DNA of 11,729 nt from CAZQBY01 sp964540655 (lineage in GTDB: Archaea; Altiarchaeota; Altiarchaeia; JAFGQM01): assembly GCA_964540655.1 (NCBI GenBank), contig CAZINR010000044.1, positions 1 through 11,729 on the forward strand, written 5' to 3'. The notes beneath the pieces were generated by a model. It saw nothing but the letters and a program-made list of their open reading frames with translations. It was not told where the DNA came from and did no database searches. The stretch's first letter is position 1. Each line of letters begins with the position of its first letter. The position numbers and the translations under genes were made by a program. This document shows, one piece after another, positions 1 through 6,481 of this stretch.

Positions 1-321
1 TCGGCCATTCCGGCGGCGTCGTACTGCAGGGTCAGGATGTCGGTCTCTCTCGCACCTGGCGCATCCCTTTCCGCCGCACTTGCACTCATCGCGCATGACG
101 TAGGTGTCCAAGTCTGTGGTAAGCGGTATCAGTCCTATCCGGTGGGCCAGCATCTCCTCGTAGAGCGGAGAAGTGTTCTCATAGACGGTTATCCTGTCGA
201 CCGCCATAGCGGGGACGTATGTCATTATCGCCCTCCTGATGGCGTTCGCCTTTATGAAATCTATGCCGCTGACTACGAACTTGGCTTTCTCATCCCCCTT
301 CTTGACGTATTTGGCTTTCAT
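1..321 (-). CDS. rpoD: RNA polymerase subunit D (Rpo3), 5' part, apparently frameshifted
   Basis: This is the N-terminal third of the archaeal RNA polymerase D subunit, the counterpart of eukaryotic Rpb3 and bacterial alpha, which nucleates polymerase assembly with subunit L. The gene starts with ATG at 321, one base after the S11 stop, and runs off the left edge. Visible landmarks are the early segment GIDFIKANAIRRAIMTYVPA, the segment LAHRIGLIPL, and a cysteine set C80-x-C82-x4-C87-x2-C90 that matches the zinc site of Rpb3-type subunits. Directly after C90 the reading frame appears to slip. The annotated frame continues as an arginine-rich nonsense tail without a stop, whereas the next frame reads DILTLQYDAAG, like the LTLQ strand that follows the last cysteine in Rpb3. 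The slip lies in a GAGAGAG run at about 43-51. Identity is secure. Whether the shift is real or a sequencing or edge error is open. Confidence 0.9.
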   Translation of the reverse strand, partial: MKAKYVKKGDEKAKFVVSGIDFIKANAIRRAIMTYVPAMAVDRITVYENTSPLYEEMLAHRIGLIPLTTDLDTYVMRDECKCGGKGCARCERDRHPDPAVRRRRNGR

Positions 322-322
322 C

Positions 323-988
323 TTAGACTCTCCTTCCCCTCTTGCCCCCAGGAGGCTTGCTTCCCCCGTGCGGTATGGGAGTCACGTCCTCTATCCTCCT
401 TATCCTGATTCCCGAGCGCGCCAGTATCTTGATTACCGCAGACGCCGCTCTTCCCGGGCTGTTCTGGCCCCGGTGGCCTCCCTTGCCCCTCAGCATGACA
501 TCCACCTTGCTGACGCCGTTCTCCTTGAGCACTGTCGCCAGCCTCTTGGCTATCTGGCCACCTGCAAAGGGGGACTTCTCCTCTCTTCCCGTCTTGGCGA
601 CCATGCCCCCGCTGGCCCTTCCCAGCGTCTCGGCGCCGGAGAGGTCTGTGACAGTGACTATGGTGTTGTTCTTGGATGCGTGAACATGAACGACTGCCAC
701 GAACTCCGATTTCTTGGGCGTGGCCTGCATGGACGGCTTTTCCTCACCCTCCGTCTCCTCCTTGTCCTCGACTATGCCCTCCTTGACCTGCTCCAGGAGC
801 TTCTTGCTTATGCTGCCCTTCTCTTTCTCCTCCTTCTCGGTCGCGACCTTTTTGGCCTTTTCGACCTTTGCCTTGGCCGATTTCTTCTCCGCCTTGTCTT
901 CCGTGGAGTCCTTGGCCGCTTTCTTCTTGTTCTCTTTCTTCTCGGCCTTCTTCTCCTTTTTGTCCTTGCCCTCTTTCTTGGCAGCCAT
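323..988 (-). CDS. rps11: Small-subunit ribosomal protein S11 (uS11) with long charged N-terminal tail
   Basis: uS11 binds the platform of the small ribosomal subunit. The conserved core starts near residue 94 (SEFVAVVHVHASKNNTIVTV) and ends with the canonical archaeal C-terminus, residues IEDVTPIPHGGSKPPGGKRG followed by RRV. Archaeal S11 is usually about 130 residues; this one has 221 because residues 1-93 form a lysine/glutamate/alanine-rich extension of low complexity, probably helical or disordered. The ATG overlaps the S4 stop by one base (TAATG), so the long form is in frame and translationally coupled. A shorter start at M87 (SMQATPKK) would give a standard-length protein, but it would leave an uninterrupted 86-codon charged reading frame unexplained. 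The identity is certain; the function of the tail is unknown. Confidence 0.97.
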   Translation of the reverse strand: MAAKKEGKDKKEKKAEKKENKKKAAKDSTEDKAEKKSAKAKVEKAKKVATEKEEKEKGSISKKLLEQVKEGIVEDKEETEGEEKPSMQATPKKSEFVAVVHVHASKNNTIVTVTDLSGAETLGRASGGMVAKTGREEKSPFAGGQIAKRLATVLKENGVSKVDVMLRGKGGHRGQNSPGRAASAVIKILARSGIRIRRIEDVTPIPHGGSKPPGGKRGRRV

Positions 989-1731
989 TATTTATCCTTA
1001 TTTTCCCCTTCAGACGATTCGTCGCCTTCCTTCTCGGAACCCTTCTCGTCCTTCTTTTCAGGCTTTTTTGACTCGTCCTTCTCGGGTTTCTCCCCTTCCT
1101 TCTCGGAGGACCCCTTCTCTTCGGATTCCTTGTTCTCAGACTTCTTCTCTTCTGCTTCCTTCTTCCGCGCTTCCCTCTCCGACGGGGGCTTCACGTCCTC
1201 TGCCTTCACCCTATCCTCGGATGAGGCCTTCTTCTCCACCTTCCTGACCGGATGCTCCGGATCCTTCATAGGCGAGCCGGCGTAATACTCTATGCTCTCG
1301 CTCTCCTGGAGCGTTGTCAAATGCCCGGGGGCCGTCATGCGCCCGCCGTTGACGGAGACATGGCCGTGCACTATTGCCTGCCTGGCCTGCTTTATGGTGT
1401 GGGTCAGCCCCTTCTTGTAGACCTGTGTCTGCAGCCTCCGGTCCAGTGCGCTCTCGACCGTCAGGCCCAGCACGTCCTCCAGTTTGGAGTCCTTCTTTAG
1501 CATGCCCGTCTTTTTGAGGCGGTTGAGTATGTCTTCGGCCATCTTTTCGTCGGGCCTGGCCAGCAGCTTCCTGGCGAGGGCCCTTATCCTGGCCACCTCG
1601 CTCTTGGCCTTCCAGAGCTCCTTGGCGTTCTTGAGGCCGTAGGACGCTATCAGCGCCTTCTCGCCCTCCCTTCCCTTGTACATGTGCTTCGGGGTGCTGT
1701 ATCTCCTTCGCTGCTTTTTCGGATGGCCCAT
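988..1731 (-). CDS. rps4: Small-subunit ribosomal protein S4 (uS4) with long charged C-terminal tail
   Basis: uS4 is a primary 16S rRNA-binding assembly protein. Residues 1-90 form the archaeal N-terminal domain (MGHPKKQRRRYSTPKHMYKG at the start). Residues about 97-150 are the S4 RNA-binding domain, with LDRRLQTQVYKKGL and the segment AIVHGHVSVNGGRMTAPGHL. Archaeal S4 normally ends soon after the S4 domain at about 165-195 residues. Here about 82 more residues (166-247) are almost only K, E, S, D and G, with no aromatic residue. The gene starts one base after the S13 stop and its TAA overlaps the S11 ATG. The charged C-tail of S4 and charged N-tail of S11 therefore form one nearly continuous low-complexity DNA tract. 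Identity is certain. Confidence 0.97.
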   Translation of the reverse strand: MGHPKKQRRRYSTPKHMYKGREGEKALIASYGLKNAKELWKAKSEVARIRALARKLLARPDEKMAEDILNRLKKTGMLKKDSKLEDVLGLTVESALDRRLQTQVYKKGLTHTIKQARQAIVHGHVSVNGGRMTAPGHLTTLQESESIEYYAGSPMKDPEHPVRKVEKKASSEDRVKAEDVKPPSEREARKKEAEEKKSENKESEEKGSSEKEGEKPEKDESKKPEKKDEKGSEKEGDESSEGENKDK

Positions 1732-1732
1732 C

Positions 1733-2227
1733 TTAAGTCTTCTTCCTCTTCACTCCCATGGCGGTCGTGCCCCGCCCGGTCGAGGCGGTCCTCTGCCCCC
1801 TGACCTTCAACCCCTTGGCATGGCGAAGCCCCTTGTAAGACTTTATCTCGCCCATGAGGTCAAGGTCCTCCTTTACCTTGAATGTCAAATCTGATGTGCT
1901 TATGTGGATGTCCTTGCCCGTGTCCAGGTCTTTCCTGCGGTTGAGCATCCAGGCGGGAACGCCCAGTGAGCTCGGGTCCTCTATGGCCTTTTCTATCTTG
2001 TCGATTTCTTCGTCGGACAGATCCACTAGTTTTTTGCCGGCGTCGAGGTCCATCTTCGACAGAATCGCCTTGGCCAGGTTGTGGCCCACACCCTTGATGC
2101 GCGCTATGCCGACCAGGAGGGTCCTCGAGCCGTCTATGTCCGTAGCCAGCACTCTAACCTTCTGGATGGACTTCTCTTTCTTCTCGTCCTTCTCGGGCTC
2201 TTTGCCGCCCCCTTTGTCTTTGGCCAT
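1733..2227 (-). CDS. rps13: Small-subunit ribosomal protein S13 (uS13)
   Basis: uS13 sits in the head of the small subunit and contacts tRNA and the large subunit. The core begins at about residue 21 (SIQKVRVLATDIDGSRTLLV). It contains the helix-hairpin-helix-like segment IARIKGVGHNLAKAIL and the C-terminal signature YKGLRHAKGLKVRGQRTAST with GRG and a basic end. The first 20 residues are a short lysine/glutamate-rich tail, a smaller version of the tails on S4 and S11. The ATG overlaps the rpiA stop by one base (TAATG). The gene leads the conserved archaeal block S13-S4-S11-rpoD. At 164 residues it is slightly longer than typical archaeal S13, mainly because of the N-tail. Confidence 0.97.
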   Translation of the reverse strand: MAKDKGGGKEPEKDEKKEKSIQKVRVLATDIDGSRTLLVGIARIKGVGHNLAKAILSKMDLDAGKKLVDLSDEEIDKIEKAIEDPSSLGVPAWMLNRRKDLDTGKDIHISTSDLTFKVKEDLDLMGEIKSYKGLRHAKGLKVRGQRTASTGRGTTAMGVKRKKT

Positions 2228-2919
2228 TATTCAGTGTGCTTCAAGACCTTCACCGAACCGTCTGGGTAGCCGACAAACACCAATTCAGGCAGGCGCCTGG
2301 TGAAGAACCCGTTGTCCACGACGCCGGGTACCTCGTTGATGTCGACTTCAAGCCTGTCCGGCTCGCCGACGGTCAGAGAAACGTCAACCACGTAGTTAGA
2401 ATTGTCAGTTATAAAAACCTTTCCCCCTTTTTCCTCTCTCAAACGGGCTTCCCCCAATTCTTTGAGCCGAGCCATTGCCTCGCGGAAATAATCCGGCTTG
2501 ACCTCGACCGGCAGTGGGAAGCTGCCCACCAGCTTCGGGACCATCTTGCTCCCGTCCACTACGCAGCAGAATAGCTTGGACGCCGTCGCCACCTTCTTCT
2601 CCCTTGTGTGCGCTCCGCCGCCGCCCTTTATCAGGCGGAAGTCCGGGTCGACGCGGTCCGCGCCGTCTATGCAGATGTCCGGGGACATGTCCTCCTGCAG
2701 GAACTCTCCGTAGGGTATCAGCGGTATGCCGACCAGCTCGGCCAGCTTCTCGGTCCTCTTGGACGAGGGGACCGCCCTTATGTGCAGACCCTTCTTGAGC
2801 CTCTCGCCCAGCCTCTTGATGGCGTATTCGGCGGTGGAGCCGGTGCCCAGCCCGACCAGCATGTTGTCCTCGACCAGCTCGCAGGCCTTTTCTGCGGCCG
2901 CTTTCTTGGCAGTGTCCAT
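2227..2919 (-). CDS. rpiA: Ribose-5-phosphate isomerase A
   Basis: This cytosolic enzyme interconverts ribose 5-phosphate and ribulose 5-phosphate and supplies ribose for nucleotides. Family motifs appear in order: the phosphate-binding loop GLGTGSTAEYAIK near residues 23-35, IDGADRVD with the two catalytic-site aspartates, KGGGGAHTREK with the lysine and glutamate of the active site, TDNSNYVVD, and VPGVVDNGFF. I chose the ATG at 2919, giving 230 residues, the normal family length. An upstream in-frame ATG at 2991 would add 24 unrelated residues and overlap the preceding GGDEF gene. It follows that gene by 31 bases and overlaps rps13 by one base, so it is probably co-transcribed with the ribosomal genes. 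Its position directly before S13 is not the usual archaeal arrangement. All key residues appear intact. Confidence 0.96.
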   Translation of the reverse strand: MDTAKKAAAEKACELVEDNMLVGLGTGSTAEYAIKRLGERLKKGLHIRAVPSSKRTEKLAELVGIPLIPYGEFLQEDMSPDICIDGADRVDPDFRLIKGGGGAHTREKKVATASKLFCCVVDGSKMVPKLVGSFPLPVEVKPDYFREAMARLKELGEARLREEKGGKVFITDNSNYVVDVSLTVGEPDRLEVDINEVPGVVDNGFFTRRLPELVFVGYPDGSVKVLKHTE

Positions 2920-2950
2920 GGGGTTATTTTGAGGCTCGCGGGAAAAAAGG

Positions 2951-3709
2951 CTATTTTCTGCCGTGGATTGCGGTGGGCCGGTCAGCTCCATCCTTGTACC
3001 ATGCCTTGGCCTTGTACATCGCCCTGTCGGCCGCCTTGAGCGGGTCTCTGCATTTCCTGGAATCGAACTGCGCTATCCCCATGCTGGCGCTGATTCCCCT
3101 GGAGGCCAGAGCATTATGTATCCTTTGAGCTACCGTGCTCATCTCATCAATATCTCCGGGGACCAGCACGGCGAACTCGTCTCCTCCCAGCCTCCCCGCC
3201 AGGTCGTCGGCCCTGACATTGTCCCTTATGGCCTCGGCGGCGTCCTGGAGGGCCCGGTCTCCGGCAGCGTGGCCCTCCCGGTCGTTCATCTCTTTGAATT
3301 CATTCAAATCCACATATATCACCCCAAATGGCCTGGCCGGATGCCGCTCTCTACGGTCGCGAATCTTGCTGGCCTCCAGGGCGATTCTTTTATGGGTCCT
3401 CAGCTCGTTCATGAAATGAGAGCGGGTGTGCAGCCCTGTCAGCGGGTCTATGGCGCGCGCCTCTCCCAGGGCCCTCTGCTCCTTTCTCTTCTTCATAAGT
3501 AGGTCTATCTCTCGTGTTATAGCCCTGTTCCTTGCTCTTTCATCGGGTATTTCGCCCCTAAGTTGCATGTTTCGCATGCGCTTGTATCTGGGGCGCACCC
3601 CCTTCTTGACAAGAGGGGGCGGCTTCCCTCCCCTGCCCAGGGCGCTGGCGGTCTTCCTCTCCATGGCGGAGGTCGGGTGTCTTGGAGTCCTTTTCCTTCT
3701 CTTTGCCAT
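2951..3709 (-). CDS. GGDEF-domain protein, probable diguanylate cyclase
   Basis: GGDEF domains make cyclic di-GMP from two GTP. Residues about 86-237 form a complete domain: DPLTGLHTRSHF (88-99), the metal/guanine segment YVDLNEFKEMND (D134, N142, D143), GHAAGD with D151, the signature GGDEF itself at 175-179, and the late motif ADRAMYKAK. An RxxD inhibitory-site motif (R166-A-D-D169) lies exactly five residues before GGDEF, as in product-inhibited bacterial cyclases. Residues 1-85 are strongly basic, with no membrane segment and no known sensor domain; a helix at about 57-85 may dimerise or bind nucleic acid. A TATA-like CTTTTAG centred about 27 bases before the ATG overlaps the stop of the transporter gene, so a separate leaderless promoter is possible. 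No EAL or HD-GYP phosphodiesterase is in the window. Activity is inferred from motifs only; a structural or other nucleotide-sensing role is possible. Confidence 0.9.
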   Translation of the reverse strand: MAKRRKRTPRHPTSAMERKTASALGRGGKPPPLVKKGVRPRYKRMRNMQLRGEIPDERARNRAITREIDLLMKKRKEQRALGEARAIDPLTGLHTRSHFMNELRTHKRIALEASKIRDRRERHPARPFGVIYVDLNEFKEMNDREGHAAGDRALQDAAEAIRDNVRADDLAGRLGGDEFAVLVPGDIDEMSTVAQRIHNALASRGISASMGIAQFDSRKCRDPLKAADRAMYKAKAWYKDGADRPTAIHGRK

Positions 3710-3732
3710 CGGTTATCTTGACGATAAAGCAA

Positions 3733-4473
3733 CTAAAAGCGCATGAATCTACGCCTGAACCTCTCCAGAATCCGAATCACCCGCCCGCCGAATATCAAAA
3801 AGAAGGCCGCGTTGCCCAGCCCGTGTAGCGTGTCCATCCAGAAGCTCACCGCCTGCAGCGCTATCACCGACTGCAGCGTCAGCGGGAAGCCGAAAGCAGT
3901 CAGATACCACAGGTTCATTATGAAGCCGAACACATAGCCCCACAGGAAGCTGAAGAGGGCCAGGACGGCTATGGTGAGTCTTCCTGTCTTGTGTCTTCGG
4001 TCTCCGGTCCTCTGCGGGGCGGCCGGGGACTGAAGACCGAGGACCCGGCGTCTGAGCCATCCCAGGCCTGCGAAAAAGACGCCGACCAGGCCCCATGCGA
4101 ACATCTGGTAGATGGTCCAGGGCCCCATGCCCAAAAAGAGGTTCGAGACCAGCGCGGTCAGCGCCCCGACCATGAAGCCGGAGACGGGGCCGAAGACGTA
4201 GCCGCTGACGGCGACTATGAACGTGGCCGGCTGCAGGCTGGGGAAGGCCCCGAAGGGGATTCGTATCACTGCCGACATCGCTCCCAGCATGGCGGTGAGC
4301 GAGATATCTTTGGAGGAGCCTGCCCTCTGCCCGAACTCCAGGAACATCGCCAGGACCACCAGACCCACGAACGCGAGCGAGAGGAGGCCCCAACGCGGCA
4401 TCAGCCACGGGGCTGCGGCTATCAGCGGCATGGAGAGGACTAAAAGCCCGATGATCAAAACCCCCCATCTCAT
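3733..4473 (-). CDS. ECF transporter substrate-binding (S) membrane component, substrate unknown
   Basis: S components are small integral membrane proteins that capture a vitamin or cofactor and dock on the EcfA-EcfT energising module. The protein has 246 residues and about six hydrophobic segments. It carries a loop typical of ECF S-component families, with PFGAFPSLQP (73-82), a glycine-rich membrane segment, and GPWTIYQMFAWGLVG. A hydrophilic linker (about residues 147-165, rich in Q, R, T, D, K) splits the membrane part. The start at 4473 is chosen because its ATG overlaps the ATPase TGA (ATGA) and is preceded by a strong GAGGAGG site. The upstream ATG at 4497 would bury that site inside the gene. 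The gene follows ecfT and ecfA. The PFGAFPSLQP-type loop reminds me of S components linked to cobalamin or other cofactors, but substrate cannot be assigned. Confidence 0.85.
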   Translation of the reverse strand: MRWGVLIIGLLVLSMPLIAAAPWLMPRWGLLSLAFVGLVVLAMFLEFGQRAGSSKDISLTAMLGAMSAVIRIPFGAFPSLQPATFIVAVSGYVFGPVSGFMVGALTALVSNLFLGMGPWTIYQMFAWGLVGVFFAGLGWLRRRVLGLQSPAAPQRTGDRRHKTGRLTIAVLALFSFLWGYVFGFIMNLWYLTAFGFPLTLQSVIALQAVSFWMDTLHGLGNAAFFLIFGGRVIRILERFRRRFMRF

Positions 4474-5786
4474 AGCCTTATCCTCCTCGTGGCGCATCTA
4501 GCCATGTAGTCGTCGTGCGTCGCCATTATGACGAGGTTCCCCTCTCCGATGTAGTGTAAAAGGTGTTCTGCCAACCTCTTCTTGAGCTCGTGGTCCATCC
4601 CCCGCGTGGGCTCGTCGAGTAGTAGGACTTTGGGCTCGGCCGCCAGCACCGAAGCCAGGGCCACCCTCTGCTTCTCCCCGCCGGAGAGGTGGCGGGGATA
4701 GGCATCCTTGTAGTGTAAAATCTCAAAGTCTTTCAGGATTTTATCCACATCTCCCTTCCTGCCCGTGTTCCGCAGGATGAATGAGACCTCCTCGCCCACT
4801 GTCTCCGCAAAAAGGTGGCTGTCCGGGTTCTGGAAGACGTAGCCGACGGAACCTGCCGTCTGCTCCACGGCCGGGTTCTCAAGCCCGCCCACATTGACTT
4901 TGCCGGAATCCGCGCGCAGCAGGCCCATTATGAGCTTCAGCAGCGTGCTCTTGCCGGAGCCGTTGGGGCCCTCAAGGACCACAAGCTCGCCCTCTCGGAA
5001 GGAGTGAGAAAGATGCTCGAAGACCCCTTTGTCCCCATAAGAGAAGCCGACATCGTCCAGCCTCACAAGCATATCTCCGGGCCTAGTTACACTACATTCC
5101 GGGAGCTCTCCGTTCCTTTTGGGCGGGCCATCGTAGGCTATCCGGCCCCCTTCCAAGACAATCTCGCGCGTCGCATGGCCCCACACCCTCTCGGTCCTCT
5201 GCTCTATGAGGATTATGGTCGTGCCTTTCCCGTTCAGTTTTTTCAAAGTTTTCATCAGCCTTTCAGCCGATTCATGGTCCAGCTCGGACAGCGGCTCGTC
5301 CAGGACTAAAACCTCCGGTTTGGCCGCCAGCACCGAGGCCAGGGCCACCCTCTGCTTCTCCCCGCCGGACAGCTCCCGCAGGCTCCTGCCGGCGAGATGC
5401 TCCATCTCCAGCTTGCGCATGGCCTCTTTGACCCTTTCACCAACCCTCGCATATCCGAGACTTAAGGGGGTAAAAGCTATCTCGCTCTCCACGTCTTCCA
5501 TCACGAGCATGTCGTCGGGATTCTGGAAGAGCATGCCCACTGCGCGCGCCATCTCCTTTGTGGGAGTTTCGCTGGCATCTTTTCCCGCCACGGTGACAGA
5601 GCCCTCAAGCCTTCCGCCGTGGAAGTGGGGGACCAATCCGTTCAAGCAGCGCACAAGGGTGCTCTTGCCGGAGCCCGAGGGGCCCGTCAGCAGGACGAAT
5701 TCCCCCTTCCTTATCTCCAGGTCTATGCCGTCCAGCGCCTTCCCTCCACCCGCATATCTGAAGCTCAGGTCTTTTATCTTTATCGT
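4470..5786 (-). CDS. ecfA: ECF transporter ATPase, two fused EcfA domains
   Basis: This cytoplasmic ATPase powers the ECF importer; both nucleotide-binding domains lie in one chain of about 438 residues. Domain 1 has Walker A GPSGSGKST (35-43), Q-loop Q88, signature LSGGE (139-143) and Walker B VLVLDE (159-164). Domain 2 has Walker A GPNGSGKST (273-281), Q319, LSGGE (367-371), Walker B VLLLDE (387-392) and switch H424. The domain 1 position matching H424 is glutamine (Q196, in IEQRTE). No ATG, GTG or TTG lies at the expected start. Homologues begin MIKIKDLSF-like, and here ACG stands where ATG should be (5784-5786), six bases after a GAGGAGGG site. The first GTG, at 5654, would delete Walker A and is not credible. 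The gene overlaps the ecfT stop region and its TGA overlaps the EcfS ATG. Identity is very strong; initiation is unusual. Confidence 0.93.
   Translation of the reverse strand, partial: TIKIKDLSFRYAGGGKALDGIDLEIRKGEFVLLTGPSGSGKSTLVRCLNGLVPHFHGGRLEGSVTVAGKDASETPTKEMARAVGMLFQNPDDMLVMEDVESEIAFTPLSLGYARVGERVKEAMRKLEMEHLAGRSLRELSGGEKQRVALASVLAAKPEVLVLDEPLSELDHESAERLMKTLKKLNGKGTTIILIEQRTERVWGHATREIVLEGGRIAYDGPPKRNGELPECSVTRPGDMLVRLDDVGFSYGDKGVFEHLSHSFREGELVVLEGPNGSGKSTLLKLIMGLLRADSGKVNVGGLENPAVEQTAGSVGYVFQNPDSHLFAETVGEEVSFILRNTGRKGDVDKILKDFEILHYKDAYPRHLSGGEKQRVALASVLAAEPKVLLLDEPTRGMDHELKKRLAEHLLHYIGEGNLVIMATHDDYMARCATRRIRL
4481..4488 (-). promoter_or_regulatory. Shine-Dalgarno site of the EcfS gene
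   Basis: On the minus strand the bases read GAGGAGGA, 7 bases before the ATG at 4473. This site lies inside the end of the ATPase gene and supports the ATGA-coupled start at 4473 over the upstream ATG at 4497. Confidence 0.7.
4638..4688. repeat. Internal direct repeat of ecfA, copy in domain 2
   Basis: These 51 bases encode the ABC signature region of domain 2 and match 5322-5372 at 49 positions; the differences are at 4653 and 4686. The flanking sequence diverges much more, so the identity is locally higher than the domain-domain similarity predicts. Confidence 0.85.
5322..5372. repeat. Internal direct repeat of ecfA, copy in domain 1
   Basis: This is the domain 1 partner of the 51-base copy at 4638-4688, same orientation, 684 bases away, coding for LSGGEKQRVALASVLAA. 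Confidence 0.85.
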
Positions 5787-6478
5787 TCTAGACCCTCCTC
5801 TATACTTTTGATATTTTTTCCCGAGCCGAACCCGCGCGCCTCCATGGCCTCGGCCACGGTCACGCTGCGCTCAAGGGAGTTGGACAGCAGGGGGACGATT
5901 ATCGGCCCCTTGCCCCTTATGCCCCTGAGCTTCGCTCCCCGAGCCTTCTGCACCTGCGTCAGCGTGTCCACGTCGTCCAGCAGCGAGGGGACGAAGCGGG
6001 TCGTGAGGGATGTCAGGAAAACCGATTTCTCGGGCACCCTGAGCCTTCTCATGAGCCGCATGAGCTGGCCGGGGGAGACGGTGAGCGAGAACACCGCGAA
6101 CGCGGATATCACCACCGCCATGCGCAGGGCCATGAGCAGCCCGAAGAAGACCGACTCCAGGGTTATCTGCAGGGTCCGGAACAGCGGCAGCCCCAGGTGC
6201 GCGCGGAACAGGACAGTCTCCCCGCCCTGGTTCAGCAGGAGGTTCAGCAGGAATATAGTGACGCCTATCCAGGCGGCCACCTTCATGTAGAACAGCCATC
6301 CGCGCGCGATGCGGGCCTCCAGGACTATTAAGACGGTCAGGGCGAACAGCGCCAGCAGGGGCGCGGGCTCCTCCAGCACCAAAGCCAGAACCGCCACTGT
6401 TGCCACTGCCAGAGACTTGACTCCAGGGCCCAGGTTATGGAATCGGGTGTCCTTGTACCTGTAGAAGAATTCTCGCAT
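5780..6478 (-). CDS. ecfT: ECF transporter transmembrane (T) component, CbiQ/EcfT family
   Basis: EcfT is the membrane scaffold that couples ATP hydrolysis in EcfA to toppling of the S component. The 232 residues contain four to six hydrophobic segments (about 20-55, 62-84, 107-135) followed by a long cytoplasmic helical part. That part carries the two diagnostic Ala-Arg-Gly coupling motifs, A179-R-G181 and A214-R-G216, which sit in the grooves of the two ATPase domains. The length is normal for the family (about 225-265). It is the first gene of the T-A-S order. The last codons are GAA CGA TAA; a T instead of C in CGA would create a TGA stop overlapping an ATG for ecfA. A T-rich stretch about 28 bases upstream of the ATG and a 15-bp palindrome between it and the start may form the operon promoter. 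Confidence 0.94.
   Translation of the reverse strand: MREFFYRYKDTRFHNLGPGVKSLAVATVAVLALVLEEPAPLLALFALTVLIVLEARIARGWLFYMKVAAWIGVTIFLLNLLLNQGGETVLFRAHLGLPLFRTLQITLESVFFGLLMALRMAVVISAFAVFSLTVSPGQLMRLMRRLRVPEKSVFLTSLTTRFVPSLLDDVDTLTQVQKARGAKLRGIRGKGPIIVPLLSNSLERSVTVAEAMEARGFGSGKNIKSIEEGLER
5793..5800 (-). promoter_or_regulatory. Shine-Dalgarno site before the ecfA ACG codon
   Basis: The minus strand reads GAGGAGGG, followed by six bases (TCTAGA) and ACG at 5786-5784. The spacing fits initiation at this ACG. The next candidate, ATA at 5783, would have a nine-base spacing. Confidence 0.65.
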
Positions 6479-6481
6479 AGG

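Noticed and set aside
239..1285. Long plus-strand reading frame of 348 codons rich in S, F and L
   Set aside because: It is antisense to the lysine/glutamate tracts of S4 and S11. GAG/AAG-rich codons read backwards give CTC/CTT/TTC without stops.
2920..2991. RpiA starting at the ATG at 2991
   Set aside because: The extra 24 residues have no counterpart in the family and overlap the GGDEF gene; the ATG at 2919 gives the normal length.
3977..4045. Purine-rich quasi-repeat coding for the hydrophilic linker of EcfS as a possible mobile insertion
   Set aside because: The motifs (AAGAC-like) are short and imperfect, no target duplication is visible, and the frame stays open; a simple variable loop is sufficient.
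3749..4468. Minus-strand 239-codon frame overlapping the EcfS gene
   Set aside because: Its product is R/G/P/A-rich nonsense, an out-of-frame shadow of the GC-rich membrane-protein gene.
4470..5654. EcfA starting at the GTG at 5654
   Set aside because: It begins right after the Walker A lysine-serine-threonine, which would leave domain 1 unable to bind ATP; the frame continues upstream with a perfect ATPase N-terminus.
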